From Cytophagales bacterium (GTDB taxonomy: Bacteria > Bacteroidota > Bacteroidia > Cytophagales > UBA9547): 13,316 nucleotides of DNA. How positions within the stretch are numbered: position 1 is the first letter of the stretch; each line of letters opens with the position of its first letter. A model generated the notes under the pieces. The model was not told the origin of the DNA. It ran no database searches and saw nothing but the letters and a program-made list of their open reading frames with translations. The DNA lies in contig DMUD01000104.1 in assembly GCA_003476475.1 (NCBI GenBank), forward strand, positions 1 through 13,316, given 5' to 3'. Shown one piece after another: positions 1-7,431 of the stretch. Position numbers and translations under genes: made by a program.

Positions 1-2692
1 CAGATGAAAAGTATTTTATTTTTGCTGTGTAGAAGTAAACCCCTTCGGGTAAACCCGAGCCATCCCAATTCAAATAAATATCGTCATTCTTTTCAAAAAC
101 CTTGGTTCCCCAGCGATTGAACACCTTGAATTTTACCGATTCTACAAAAAGAGGTGAAGGGGGTATAGGTCGAAATAGATCGTTCATCCCCGAACCATCT
201 GGAGTAAATACATTGGGTAGTTCGTACTTTCTGCAATTGGCTACACACACTTTGTTGCTTTTTTTGCTCTCGTTGCCCACATTGTCTGTAGCGGTTACGG
301 TATAGCAACCCGAAAGACTCATATTTTTAAAGTGGGTGAAAGTTTGGTTTGAGTTTGTGTCTATAGTAGATAAAAATTGCATGTCTTGTTCATCAGTGCT
401 AGCCGAGAAATATACCCTATAGGAAACTACCTGCATGCAGGGTATTGAACTAGATTTTGACCAATTCAGTACATTTTTGTAAGGTGGAGCCTGACTGAAT
501 TCAGCACAATCGTACGATATGTCTTGTAGTGTTGGTGCTTGTGGTGGTGTGGTTGTTTTAATTGTACCAGTAACGGTATAGGAGTTGTTTAGAAGCAGTG
601 CTGGATTTACCTCTAGGTTGGCATAGCTACCAGAAGTGGTCACGAAATAAAGAAAGGTATCACAAGCAGAAAGTGCTTGGCCTTTGTATAAATTAAAATC
701 ATTATATGAAAATGATTTTATGTTTTGTTTGAATCTAATTTTGGCAATCGTGTCGAAAGTCGATTCGGTTTTTTTCTTTCGAAGTATGTAGTGTAATGAA
801 TCGATGTTGTTGGCCCAAGGGGTTTGTGCCGACCATGTTAGCTCAATCCCATTTTCAATAGGTTTGGCAAATAATTGCACATTGCCAGCTATTTCGGACG
901 AGTCGAAAAGGGCTTCATTGACTCCTTTTTTTCGATATAAAAACTGGACATAGTAGGAGTTGTTGGCAGGTAATTCCACGTCGGAGTCAATAAAAAAAGT
1001 GTCTTTTAAAAGGATTGTCTCAGGAAAATCGTGCAACAGACTAAAGTTGGCTTCCGTAGCCTTTTTCTTGTAAAGCCTATATTTGTAGGGGCCTTGAATT
1101 TTGCTCGTATCTACTGGTTTTTGCCAGGCCACAGTTACACTATTTTTTTCGGGATTTTCGAATGAAACTTTCGTAATGACAGGGATATTTAAAGGCATTG
1201 ATATACAGGTGTTTGTTGAAGGATAAGATAGTGAATTTAACCCTACTCCGTCTTGAAATTGTGCTACAATGGTATAGGAATATGTGTTTCCTCGTTTAGC
1301 CGTTTTATCTAAAAAACTAGTTTCGTCAATGCCCACGCTGCCTATCAGAATATAATTTTCGTTGGGTGGCCCTGTTGAACAATTCTTGATGCTTACTACA
1401 TCGCAGCCTACTTTTCGATATATCTGCATTTTGCTGCCTTGGTTGGGGCATGAGTATGGATCCCAAGAAAGAGAAATCCTGGCCGAGTCTGTGTTTGTCG
1501 CTTTCAAGCCAGTTGGACTAGCTCCTGAAACAGTAATAAAAAAAGATTTGATGTCGGAAAGCGGATTGCTGCCACTTGCTACCAAATCGGTGGCTTTTAA
1601 CAACACCTGATATGGTCGCTTACGAATGTCTAAACAAGTAGGATTCCATTCAAACTTTTTAGAAAAAGGAGTTTGTACTGCATAGGCTGGCTCTAGTTTG
1701 GCCTTGTTGGGCAATGTGGCCGATTCGAACAATTCCCCATAGGGGCGAAGTGTTACGGGGTTCAAGTCTGGGTCAGTTACCAAAATAGGAGTATTGTACA
1801 GCTTGTTGGGGACAATACACACGTTGGCAGGTACAGTGATAACGGGAGGCCTATTTTTGCTCACCTTCACCTCTATTTGCATGTCGCGAATGGTGTAGCT
1901 AATTCGTACTTTGGAACTGCCAAAAGTCCTCCATTCTTCTATAATGAATGCCACATTGTATATTCCAGGACTTGCAGGCGCATTCCACACGATGTCTCCA
2001 GTTTTGGAATTTACGCTGTAAAAAGCAGGTGAAAGGCCATCTTCAGTCGTTCCAGAAGCTACCAAACTAGGGTCTGAATATTCAGGGGCAAAAATCCCTT
2101 GAAAAATTTGTGGCGTGTATGGGCGGTACGAAATGCTGTCGCCATCTATGTCATACGCGCCTGGATTGTGTACAAAACGAACATATTGTTCGGCTAGGTC
2201 GATAGGAGGCAAGGTAAGTTGGGGCGTGTGATTGTTGTTGTAGCCTTGTTCGACATTTATTTCCATGGCAATGTAAAAGGCCAGATTGACCGAAGCGCCT
2301 CCACCCAAATTGGCAATGCCCGCATTTCTATTTTCGTCAAAATATCCTACAGTAAAACGCTGGTCGCCAGGATAGGTGTGTTCAAAAAGATATACAAACA
2401 AATAGGTGTTGTTTCCTACGTCGGTTACGCTGTTGTAGGGGTTTTTGTCGGACGATCCGTCGCCATACGTTAGTGTAGCACAGTTGGCTAGTCTTCTGTC
2501 ACAGTCGGTTGTGTTAGTACCCGAAGCCTCCACTTTCGACTTGTCGCAGTACACGTTCAGTGTAAATGAAATTTTTCTGTTGTTTATGGGGGATACTGTG
2601 GCATATAAGTCGGCTGCCTTTATGTGGGTGGCATGGCCTTGCAAGCTTACACACAACACAATCATTAAGAGGATATATTTCAGGGCTGGCAA
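1..2692 (-). CDS. Large secreted surface protein with fibronectin III-like repeats and type IX secretion C-terminal domain (3' end outside window)
   Basis: This frame is open from a TAA at 2722-2720 to the window edge, giving at least 897 residues. The N-terminus has a hydrophobic signal segment followed by the HATHIKAADLY type of start common in large Bacteroidota surface proteins. Around residues 150-190 it has the HTPQL...PP and DIDGDSISYRP signatures of that family. An RPPVITVPANV segment (about 282 on) resembles a cadherin/PKD-like module. Fibronectin III-like units follow near 388, 501, 605 and 718. The end (about 815-897) carries PNVFTPDGSGMNDLF, FNRWGTKVFE and WDGSGLPEGVYFY, which is the gliding-motility-associated (CHU_C, type B sorting) domain. 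The protein is therefore probably exported by the type IX system and placed on or beyond the outer membrane; the ligand is unknown. No ATG precedes the full signal peptide. I chose TTG at 2692 (MPALKYILLMIVL...). ATG at 2665 would give a signal peptide without a positive charge, and ATT at 2719 would give a longer one. Confidence 0.88.
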   Translation of the reverse strand, partial: MPALKYILLMIVLCVSLQGHATHIKAADLYATVSPINNRKISFTLNVYCDKSKVEASGTNTTDCDRRLANCATLTYGDGSSDKNPYNSVTDVGNNTYLFVYLFEHTYPGDQRFTVGYFDENRNAGIANLGGGASVNLAFYIAMEINVEQGYNNNHTPQLTLPPIDLAEQYVRFVHNPGAYDIDGDSISYRPYTPQIFQGIFAPEYSDPSLVASGTTEDGLSPAFYSVNSKTGDIVWNAPASPGIYNVAFIIEEWRTFGSSKVRISYTIRDMQIEVKVSKNRPPVITVPANVCIVPNKLYNTPILVTDPDLNPVTLRPYGELFESATLPNKAKLEPAYAVQTPFSKKFEWNPTCLDIRKRPYQVLLKATDLVASGSNPLSDIKSFFITVSGASPTGLKATNTDSARISLSWDPYSCPNQGSKMQIYRKVGCDVVSIKNCSTGPPNENYILIGSVGIDETSFLDKTAKRGNTYSYTIVAQFQDGVGLNSLSYPSTNTCISMPLNIPVITKVSFENPEKNSVTVAWQKPVDTSKIQGPYKYRLYKKKATEANFSLLHDFPETILLKDTFFIDSDVELPANNSYYVQFLYRKKGVNEALFDSSEIAGNVQLFAKPIENGIELTWSAQTPWANNIDSLHYILRKKKTESTFDTIAKIRFKQNIKSFSYNDFNLYKGQALSACDTFLYFVTTSGSYANLEVNPALLLNNSYTVTGTIKTTTPPQAPTLQDISYDCAEFSQAPPYKNVLNWSKSSSIPCMQVVSYRVYFSASTDEQDMQFLSTIDTNSNQTFTHFKNMSLSGCYTVTATDNVGNESKKSNKVCVANCRKYELPNVFTPDGSGMNDLFRPIPPSPLFVESVKFKVFNRWGTKVFEKNDDIYLNWDGSGLPEGVYFYTAKIKYFSS

Positions 2693-2757
2693 AGAAGTCG
2701 TTTTTTTTAATCTGCCAATTTACGTTTTTATGGCATTGATGCACAGGGCAAGTGTGG

Positions 2758-3561
2758 TTAGAAAGGCTGTCTTGTAAATTTTTTCTCTGCTATTCCAATT
2801 CCAAACAAGGCAAAATCGTACTTGACAGGGTCATTAGCATCAAAAGATTTCAAGTTTTCGGTAAGTTCCACGGCGCTTTGCCAATCTGTTTGTTTTCGTT
2901 CAAGCAGCCCCAAATTGCGTGCCACCCTGTCTACATGCACATCGCAAGGGCAAACTAGCTGGGAAGATTTGATATTTTTCCAAATGCCGAAATCTACTCC
3001 ATTACGGTCATTTCTTACAAACCATCTCAGCATCATGTTCAAACGCTTGCAGGCCGATTTTCTTTTGGGTGTAGGAATGTGTTTTTGGGTGCGCACAGGA
3101 AAGTATGGCAATGAAAAAAACCGATTGTGGAAATGTATTAAGTGCTTTTCGGTGTTAGTTTCTATTTCAGCACCTGGAAACAGAAATGCTTCCTCTAGAC
3201 TTTGATGTCTTTGGTAAAATTCTTTTAGAAAGCTTAAAAAATACAAAGTATCGGTGGTATTGAAAGTGCGGTGTTTGAATTGTATGAAATTTTTTAGGTC
3301 ATTTTCATCGTGGTTTTTTACAAAATCATACGGACTGCCCTCCATCCGCACAATTAGTTCTTTGCATTTTGAGATAATGGTTTTGCGTTGTCCCCAGGCC
3401 AACACGGCAGCCCAAAGCCCCATTATTTCAATGTCTTGTTTATTTGAAAAAAGGTGCGGAATGCAAATGGGGTCCTCGTCAATAAATTGGGGCTGGTTGA
3501 ACTTTTCGTAATTCTCGTCTAAATAATCTTTCAGATTCTGAGAAAATACTTTTTTAATCAA
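2758..3561 (-). CDS. TIGR02757 (DUF2400) family protein
   Basis: The protein has 267 residues, the usual size for TIGR02757/DUF2400. These are conserved, mostly uncharacterised proteins with helix-hairpin-helix character that resemble HhH-GPD DNA glycosylases. Visible signatures are LWAAVLAWGQRKTII (49-63), RLNMMLRWFVRND (173-185), CPCDVHVDRVARNLGLL (204-220) and FDANDPVKYDFALFGIG (240-256). D207 stands where the family's LDTHV-type motif places a conserved aspartate, the position that is catalytic in glycosylases. Activity is not established for the family, so a DNA-repair role is only inference. The start is TTG at 3561, which overlaps the TGA stop of the upstream Hpt gene (TTGA). That 4-nt overlap is why I accept a TTG start and suggests translational coupling. 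The gene ends 65 nt before the large secreted-protein gene. Confidence 0.85.
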   Translation of the reverse strand: MIKKVFSQNLKDYLDENYEKFNQPQFIDEDPICIPHLFSNKQDIEIMGLWAAVLAWGQRKTIISKCKELIVRMEGSPYDFVKNHDENDLKNFIQFKHRTFNTTDTLYFLSFLKEFYQRHQSLEEAFLFPGAEIETNTEKHLIHFHNRFFSLPYFPVRTQKHIPTPKRKSACKRLNMMLRWFVRNDRNGVDFGIWKNIKSSQLVCPCDVHVDRVARNLGLLERKQTDWQSAVELTENLKSFDANDPVKYDFALFGIGIAEKKFTRQPF

Positions 3562-3902
3562 AGTTCGTTAGTTTTTAACTGTTCGATGGTTTCTAGAATG
3601 ATGTTGCAAAATTGTGTTATCTGTTTTTGTAGTTCAACGCTGTCTTTTTCTTTTACAACTTCTTGCATAACGGCCTGAAGGTAAGGTTTGGCCACGTGTA
3701 TACCCATAGAATCTATGGTAGGTTTTATTTTATGTAAATGCAGGTAAAGACTCTTCCAATCTTTTTTTAGGTAGTTATCTTGAATGTCTTGCAAAATAGG
3801 AGGGGTTGTTTGGTTGAAGAGTTCAATTAGGGTTCGCTGGAACTGCAAATTGCCGTCTACTAAGTTGTTCAGTGGCTCCAAATTGTAATGTAAATCCGAC
3901 AT
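3558..3902 (-). CDS. Hpt-domain histidine phosphotransfer protein
   Basis: This 114-residue protein is a single helical Hpt domain and nothing else. LHLHKIKPTIDSMGI (54-68) matches the Hpt motif built around a phospho-accepting histidine, H57, followed by lysine and the usual Met/Leu-Gly. The usual HxLKG glycine is proline here (HKIKP), a variant I associate with Bacteroidota Hpt proteins. The N-terminal stretch VDGNLQFQRTLIELF (15-29) fits the family's first helices. Such proteins pass phosphoryl groups between response-regulator receiver domains in multistep phosphorelays in the cytoplasm. No histidine kinase or response regulator is encoded in the window, so its partners lie elsewhere. It starts 45 nt after the unknown carotenoid-operon gene and overlaps the DUF2400 gene by 4 nt. 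Confidence 0.8.
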   Translation of the reverse strand: MSDLHYNLEPLNNLVDGNLQFQRTLIELFNQTTPPILQDIQDNYLKKDWKSLYLHLHKIKPTIDSMGIHVAKPYLQAVMQEVVKEKDSVELQKQITQFCNIILETIEQLKTNEL

Positions 3903-3947
3903 GCCCCAATTTTTATCCCTGTTACGAGGCTATCGTTACAAATGTTT

Positions 3948-4451
3948 CTAACTGTTTGATACAATTTTTCGAAGTATGACTTGTTGGTTGCTAGAACATC
4001 TTTTCGATTCCAACATGCCTTCGGCAATTGTTTTCAGCAGTGGCGTGTATTTGTTTAGTTTGGCAAGCTCCGACACGATGACATCTCGGTCTTCTTGTAA
4101 ATTTTTGTTATTTCTAAGAAATGAAGGCAAGCGGTGTTCAATAGAAAAACGTAAATAACGAAGCTCAATATCGTATGGAGTTTTGGCGATAGCTTCTTCA
4201 AGTCTGTCTTGTGACTTATTCAGGTGGGTAATTTTATTGTATGGATTATCGTCGTGTTTGGCCAAAAGGGCATCGGTAGCACCCAAATAACCCAAGTAGA
4301 TGGGTGGCAAAGAGACGTTTGAAACATTCAATTGCTGGTAAAGTACTTTGGCTTTTGCCCAATTTTCCATGCTTTGCTGAAATGATATTCTAATCTCGTC
4401 CAATGGAGGCAATACTTGGGTAGAGAAAAACAACAGTATGGCTAGCAACAT
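3948..4451 (-). CDS. Exported protein of unknown function in the carotenoid operon
   Basis: The 167-residue product begins with a short hydrophobic segment (MLLAILLFFSTQVL) that looks like a minimal signal peptide, so it is probably periplasmic or envelope-associated. The rest is soluble and predicted helical. It contains YLGYLGATDALLAKH (53-67), LEEAIAKTPYDIELRYLRFS (85-104), then SFLRNNKNLQEDRDVI, which together look TPR-like. As I recall, similar 130-170-residue proteins with an EIRFLRLSIQ-type segment often sit beside crtB in Bacteroidota, but I know of no assigned function and none should be assumed. Its ATG lies one base after the crtB stop codon, so it is almost certainly co-transcribed and probably translationally coupled with crtB. 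The ATG at 4451 is the natural start. Confidence 0.78.
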   Translation of the reverse strand: MLLAILLFFSTQVLPPLDEIRISFQQSMENWAKAKVLYQQLNVSNVSLPPIYLGYLGATDALLAKHDDNPYNKITHLNKSQDRLEEAIAKTPYDIELRYLRFSIEHRLPSFLRNNKNLQEDRDVIVSELAKLNKYTPLLKTIAEGMLESKRCSSNQQVILRKIVSNS

Positions 4452-4452
4452 G

Positions 4453-5286
4453 TTATATAAATCGATATTTGAACCAAGATTGTAAGAAAAGCCAAAATTT
4501 TTCCTCGTTCGGTATTCGCACTCTAGTGTTTTGAATGGTAGAAATGGGAAGCGATTTTATTTTTTTGAATAGCGATTTGTAATAGATATAAGCCAAATAC
4601 ACCCCAAATCTAGCCCCTATGGGAAGTTGAACTATTCCCTTGTAAGCCTCATCGAAGTCGGATTGAATGTCGTCTTCAATTTGTTTTTTGGCTTGGGTGG
4701 TGAAATGGGTAAAGTTTACGTTGGGGAAATAGGTGCGCCCACGTTCTTGAAAATCACTTTTTACATCGCGTAAAAAATTTACTTTTTGGAAAGCCGCTCC
4801 TAGTTTTTGGGCAAAAGGCTTTAAATGTTGGTACTGCGCTTCGTTGCCTTCACAAAATACACGAAGGCACATTAAACCTACTACTTCTGCCGATCCATAT
4901 ATGTAAATTTGATAAGAATTATCACTATGTTCGGTTTGGCTCAAATCTACCTCCATGCTGTACAAAAAGGCTTCTGTCAGTTCTTTTTCTATTTTGTATT
5001 CGTTTACCACTAATTGAAACGAATGTAGGATTGGATTTAGGCTTATCCCTCTTTCGATGGCTAGGTATGTTTCAGCCTTAAATTCTTTTAACAGCAAAGA
5101 TTTGTCCTTGTCATGAAAGGTATCCACAATTTCGTCGGCATAGCGCACAAAACCGTAAATAGCATAGATAGGCAATCTAAATTTTTTGTGCAACGACTTT
5201 ATACCCAATGAAAAAGAGGTACTATAAAGATTGGTAACCAGTTTGCTGCACTGAAGATTGGCTATGTCATACAATGGCGTGTTCAT
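4453..5286 (-). CDS. crtB: Phytoene synthase (squalene/phytoene synthase family)
   Basis: CrtB condenses two geranylgeranyl diphosphates head to head into phytoene, the first committed step of C40 carotenoid synthesis. At 277 residues it has the usual length. The first aspartate-rich motif is YGFVRYADEIVD (44-55; D51, E52, D55) and the second is NFLRDVKSDFQERGRTYFP (170-188; D174, D178). These bind the magnesium-diphosphate groups. STSF (22-25) and GSAEVVGLMC (131-140) are further family positions. A squalene or diapophytoene synthase has the same fold, but pairing with a CrtI-type desaturase favours phytoene. The ATG at 5286 lies inside crtI, giving a 20-nt overlap (5267-5286) and implying coupled translation. 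Confidence 0.93.
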   Translation of the reverse strand: MNTPLYDIANLQCSKLVTNLYSTSFSLGIKSLHKKFRLPIYAIYGFVRYADEIVDTFHDKDKSLLLKEFKAETYLAIERGISLNPILHSFQLVVNEYKIEKELTEAFLYSMEVDLSQTEHSDNSYQIYIYGSAEVVGLMCLRVFCEGNEAQYQHLKPFAQKLGAAFQKVNFLRDVKSDFQERGRTYFPNVNFTHFTTQAKKQIEDDIQSDFDEAYKGIVQLPIGARFGVYLAYIYYKSLFKKIKSLPISTIQNTRVRIPNEEKFWLFLQSWFKYRFI

Positions 5287-6748
5287 TCAAAATTCGTTCG
5301 GTTGCTAACTTAGAACTTATCACGACAATAGGCAAACCAGTACCTGGTACTGTCGAAGCGCCAACATAATAAAGGTTGCCAAAATCTTCATCTTTGTTCG
5401 AAGGCCTCATGTAGCCTACTTGGTTCAGACCGTGCGCCAATCCCAAACCGCTGCCTTTGTACAAGTTGAATTTTTCTTCCCAGTCTATGGGGGTTAAAAT
5501 TGTTTTAGACAAAGTGTTCGTTTTCAAATCATAATCAATTCTTTTTCCAAGGTCGGCTATGATGGTGTCGGCAAGTTCTTCGGCATCGTTCCAGTCGGGT
5601 TTGTACCTTCGGTCGGGCACCGGGCAAAGAATGAAAATGTTTTCACATCCATCGGGAGCACATTCGGCGTTGTATTTCGAACTTACATTTACGTAGTAGT
5701 AGGGTTTTTCGGGAGAAACCGAGGTTTTGAAAATTTTGCTTGAATATTCTTTGAAATTGTTGCCCAAGAAGTAATTGTGGTGGTGCAAGCCGTCCAATTT
5801 GCCTTTCACACCTAAATAGATTGTGAAAGGTGCTAGTGTCCAATCTTTTTTGTCTAATTTCTTTTCCGAATAACGGGGTCTGTTCAGCACTTTGCCTCTG
5901 AAAGCAGCAGCGTCAGAATTTACCACATACACATCGGCTGTCCATAATTTGCCATGTTGGTCAACAAAACCTTCCAATTTGTTGCTTTGGTTTCGTACTT
6001 CTTTTATTTCGGTATTGAAATGGATGCGGACATTTTTTGCTTCCAATAGCTTTACGACTTCTTCTGTAATTTTGTACATACCGCCCTTTACATTCCAATA
6101 GCCGTCGTGCTCCAACTCGGTGTAATTCAGCAAACTGTAAACAGCTGGTGTGTCGAAGGGTGTGGCACCAAGAAAGAAGGCCACCAAAGAAAAAATAATC
6201 TTTACTTGTTCCGATTCGAAATGGTTGCCCAGTTCTGACCACATGCTGCGGAAAAGCTTTGGGGTGTGTTTCAACGGCACTTTCGACATTCCCAATCCGT
6301 AATCAATCCAATTGTCAAAGTTTCGTTTGATGACTCTGTTTTCGGTATCGTGAAAAAGCGCTTTGGCTTGTGCCAAATATCCTTTTACTCTAGGTAAAAA
6401 GTTTGGTTCCATTTCTTGGAACTCTTTGGCAAGTTTTACCAAGTCTTTGTAGATGTAGTAAGGTTCTTTCTTACCTTCAAAAAAGACAGAGTAAACGGGG
6501 TCAAGCTCGTTGAATCTCAATGGGTTCTCTACTTCGCAGAATTTGAATAATTCATCGAATTCGTAACTCATACTAAAAAAAGAAGGACCCATGTCGAACG
6601 TGAATCCATCTTTTTGCAATTGGTTCAACCTGCCCCCAGGTTGGTGATATTTTTCTACTATTTCTACTTCGTACCCTTTGCTTGAAAGCCGAAGAGCCGT
6701 AGCCAAGCCCCCCAAACCACTACCTACTACAAGAACTTTTTTTGACAT
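5267..6748 (-). CDS. crtI: Phytoene desaturase, CrtI type
   Basis: CrtI is an FAD-dependent, membrane-associated enzyme that desaturates phytoene stepwise, usually to lycopene. The 493-residue length is typical. The N-terminal dinucleotide-binding motif VVGSGLGGLATALRLSSKGY (7-26) leads to the second-strand acidic residue in EIVEKYHQPGGRL, and FDMGPSFFSM (51-60) follows as in bacterial CrtI proteins. The C-terminal FAD-contact motif GASTVPGTGLPIVVISSKLA (463-482) is intact. The number of desaturations cannot be read from the sequence, and CrtD- or CrtN-like relatives share the fold. The neighbouring crtB supports phytoene desaturase. It starts 18 nt after the sigma-factor stop with no room for a separate promoter, so it belongs to the same transcript. 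Confidence 0.92.
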   Translation of the reverse strand: MSKKVLVVGSGLGGLATALRLSSKGYEVEIVEKYHQPGGRLNQLQKDGFTFDMGPSFFSMSYEFDELFKFCEVENPLRFNELDPVYSVFFEGKKEPYYIYKDLVKLAKEFQEMEPNFLPRVKGYLAQAKALFHDTENRVIKRNFDNWIDYGLGMSKVPLKHTPKLFRSMWSELGNHFESEQVKIIFSLVAFFLGATPFDTPAVYSLLNYTELEHDGYWNVKGGMYKITEEVVKLLEAKNVRIHFNTEIKEVRNQSNKLEGFVDQHGKLWTADVYVVNSDAAAFRGKVLNRPRYSEKKLDKKDWTLAPFTIYLGVKGKLDGLHHHNYFLGNNFKEYSSKIFKTSVSPEKPYYYVNVSSKYNAECAPDGCENIFILCPVPDRRYKPDWNDAEELADTIIADLGKRIDYDLKTNTLSKTILTPIDWEEKFNLYKGSGLGLAHGLNQVGYMRPSNKDEDFGNLYYVGASTVPGTGLPIVVISSKLATERILNEHAIV

Positions 6749-6766
6749 TTTGACAGTTATGATACC

Positions 6767-7285
6767 TTAATTTAAATTCATGTTTGAATACACCCTTAGT
6801 TTTTCTTTCAGCATTTTTCGGGCAATGTGAATGCGGTTTTTTACAGTACCTATTGGAATGGCCAAATAATCGGCGATTTCATTGTACTTGTACCCATTGA
6901 AATACATCATAAAGGGAACTTTAAACATATCGTTGACACTTTCAACGGCTTTGTTTATTTCTTCGCTAGCAAAGGTATTCAAAGCATGGTTATGAATGGT
7001 AAGAGAACTTGTATTTATGTAATGCAAATCTTCAGTTGTATCAATAAATGTGTTTTTCCTTACCATCTTTTGATAATTGGTAAGAAAAGTGTTTTTCATG
7101 ATAGTGTACAACCATGCTTTTAGATTGGTGCCATCGGTAAACTTTTCTCGGTTCAAGAATGCTTTTACCATAGTGTCTTGCAATAGGTCTTTCGCATCAT
7201 CCAAATCTCTTGTTAGCTTTAGCGCAAATGGTTTCAAAGATTTTGAAGCCTGATTGATAGAATAGTTGAATTCGATTGCTGTCAT
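6767..7285 (-). CDS. ECF-type RNA polymerase sigma factor leading the carotenoid operon
   Basis: This is a 172-residue extracytoplasmic-function sigma factor containing only regions 2 and 4. Region 2 (about 10-75) has DLDDAKDLLQDTMVKAFLNR and LKAWLYTIMKNTFLTNYQK. Region 4 (about 110-165) has the helix-turn-helix YNEIADYLAIPIGTVKNRIHIARKML. The opening MTAIEFNYSI is the usual start for Bacteroidota ECF sigmas of this group, so I use ATG at 7285; a TTG at 7324 would add 13 unlikely residues. No transmembrane anti-sigma gene accompanies it. As first gene ahead of crtI it probably directs RNA polymerase to carotenoid or stress promoters, perhaps including its own; this is inference. The promoter region just upstream holds two matched palindromes. 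Confidence 0.9.
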   Translation of the reverse strand: MTAIEFNYSINQASKSLKPFALKLTRDLDDAKDLLQDTMVKAFLNREKFTDGTNLKAWLYTIMKNTFLTNYQKMVRKNTFIDTTEDLHYINTSSLTIHNHALNTFASEEINKAVESVNDMFKVPFMMYFNGYKYNEIADYLAIPIGTVKNRIHIARKMLKEKLRVYSNMNLN

Positions 7286-7292
7286 GGCTATT

Positions 7293-7324
7293 TTGTTTAA
7301 TTGTTGCACACAAATATTAAACAA
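7293..7324. promoter_or_regulatory. Palindromic operator 1 of the carotenoid operon
   Basis: TTGTTTAAT at 7293-7301 and its exact inverted copy ATTAAACAA at 7316-7324 are separated by 14 nt. Read as one palindrome the arms match at 11 of 14 positions around a 4-nt centre. The site starts 8 bp from the sigma-factor ATG and covers the candidate -7 box and transcription start, a position expected to give repression. The binding protein is unknown. Confidence 0.55.
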
Positions 7325-7341
7325 TTATACCTCAACTGCAA
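7311..7341 (-). promoter_or_regulatory. Candidate promoter of the sigma-crtI-crtB operon
   Basis: On the minus strand AATATTTG (7318-7311) differs by one base from the Bacteroidota -7 consensus TAnnTTTG. A TTG (7341-7339) lies 20 nt upstream as the -33 element. Transcription would start near 7304, about 20 nt before the sigma ATG. A promoter recognised by the ECF sigma itself would have a different sequence that I cannot identify. Confidence 0.4.
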
Positions 7342-7343
7342 TA

Positions 7344-7379
7344 TTTTGTTTAAAATATTTAGAAATATATTAAACAAAA
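7344..7379. promoter_or_regulatory. Palindromic operator 2 of the carotenoid operon (17-bp inverted repeat)
   Basis: Arms 7344-7360 and 7363-7379 are inverted copies with one mismatch and a 2-nt centre (AG). Inside it, TTGTTTAAA (7346-7354) and ATTAAACAA (7369-7377) are separated by 14 nt, the same geometry as operator 1. Its centre is 53 bp from that of operator 1, about five helical turns. It lies directly upstream of the candidate -33 element. An AT-rich hairpin is the alternative reading, but the lack of GC pairs argues against a terminator. Confidence 0.55.
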
Positions 7380-7398
7380 CAATGAATATATCCAATTC

Positions 7399-7419
7399 AA
7401 CAACAGGTTATCCGTTGTT
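7399..7419 (-). terminator. Weak hairpin after rfbC
   Basis: Downstream of the rfbC stop the minus-strand transcript can pair AACAACGG with CCTGTTGTT, an 8-bp stem with one bulged base and a 4-nt loop. No U-run follows, so it is at best a weak terminator separating rfbC from the carotenoid promoter. Confidence 0.22.
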
Positions 7420-7431
7420 ATTTAGCAATAT

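Noticed and set aside
5119..5155. CrtB first motif reads ADEIVD instead of ADDIVD
   Set aside because: The Asp-to-Glu variant is, as far as I recall, common in Bacteroidota CrtB proteins and keeps the metal-binding pattern, so it is not evidence of inactivity.
7286..7324. In-frame TTG extension of the sigma factor (13 extra residues)
   Set aside because: The ATG at 7285 starts exactly at the family-typical MTAIEFNYSI, and the extension would overlap the promoter elements and operator 1.
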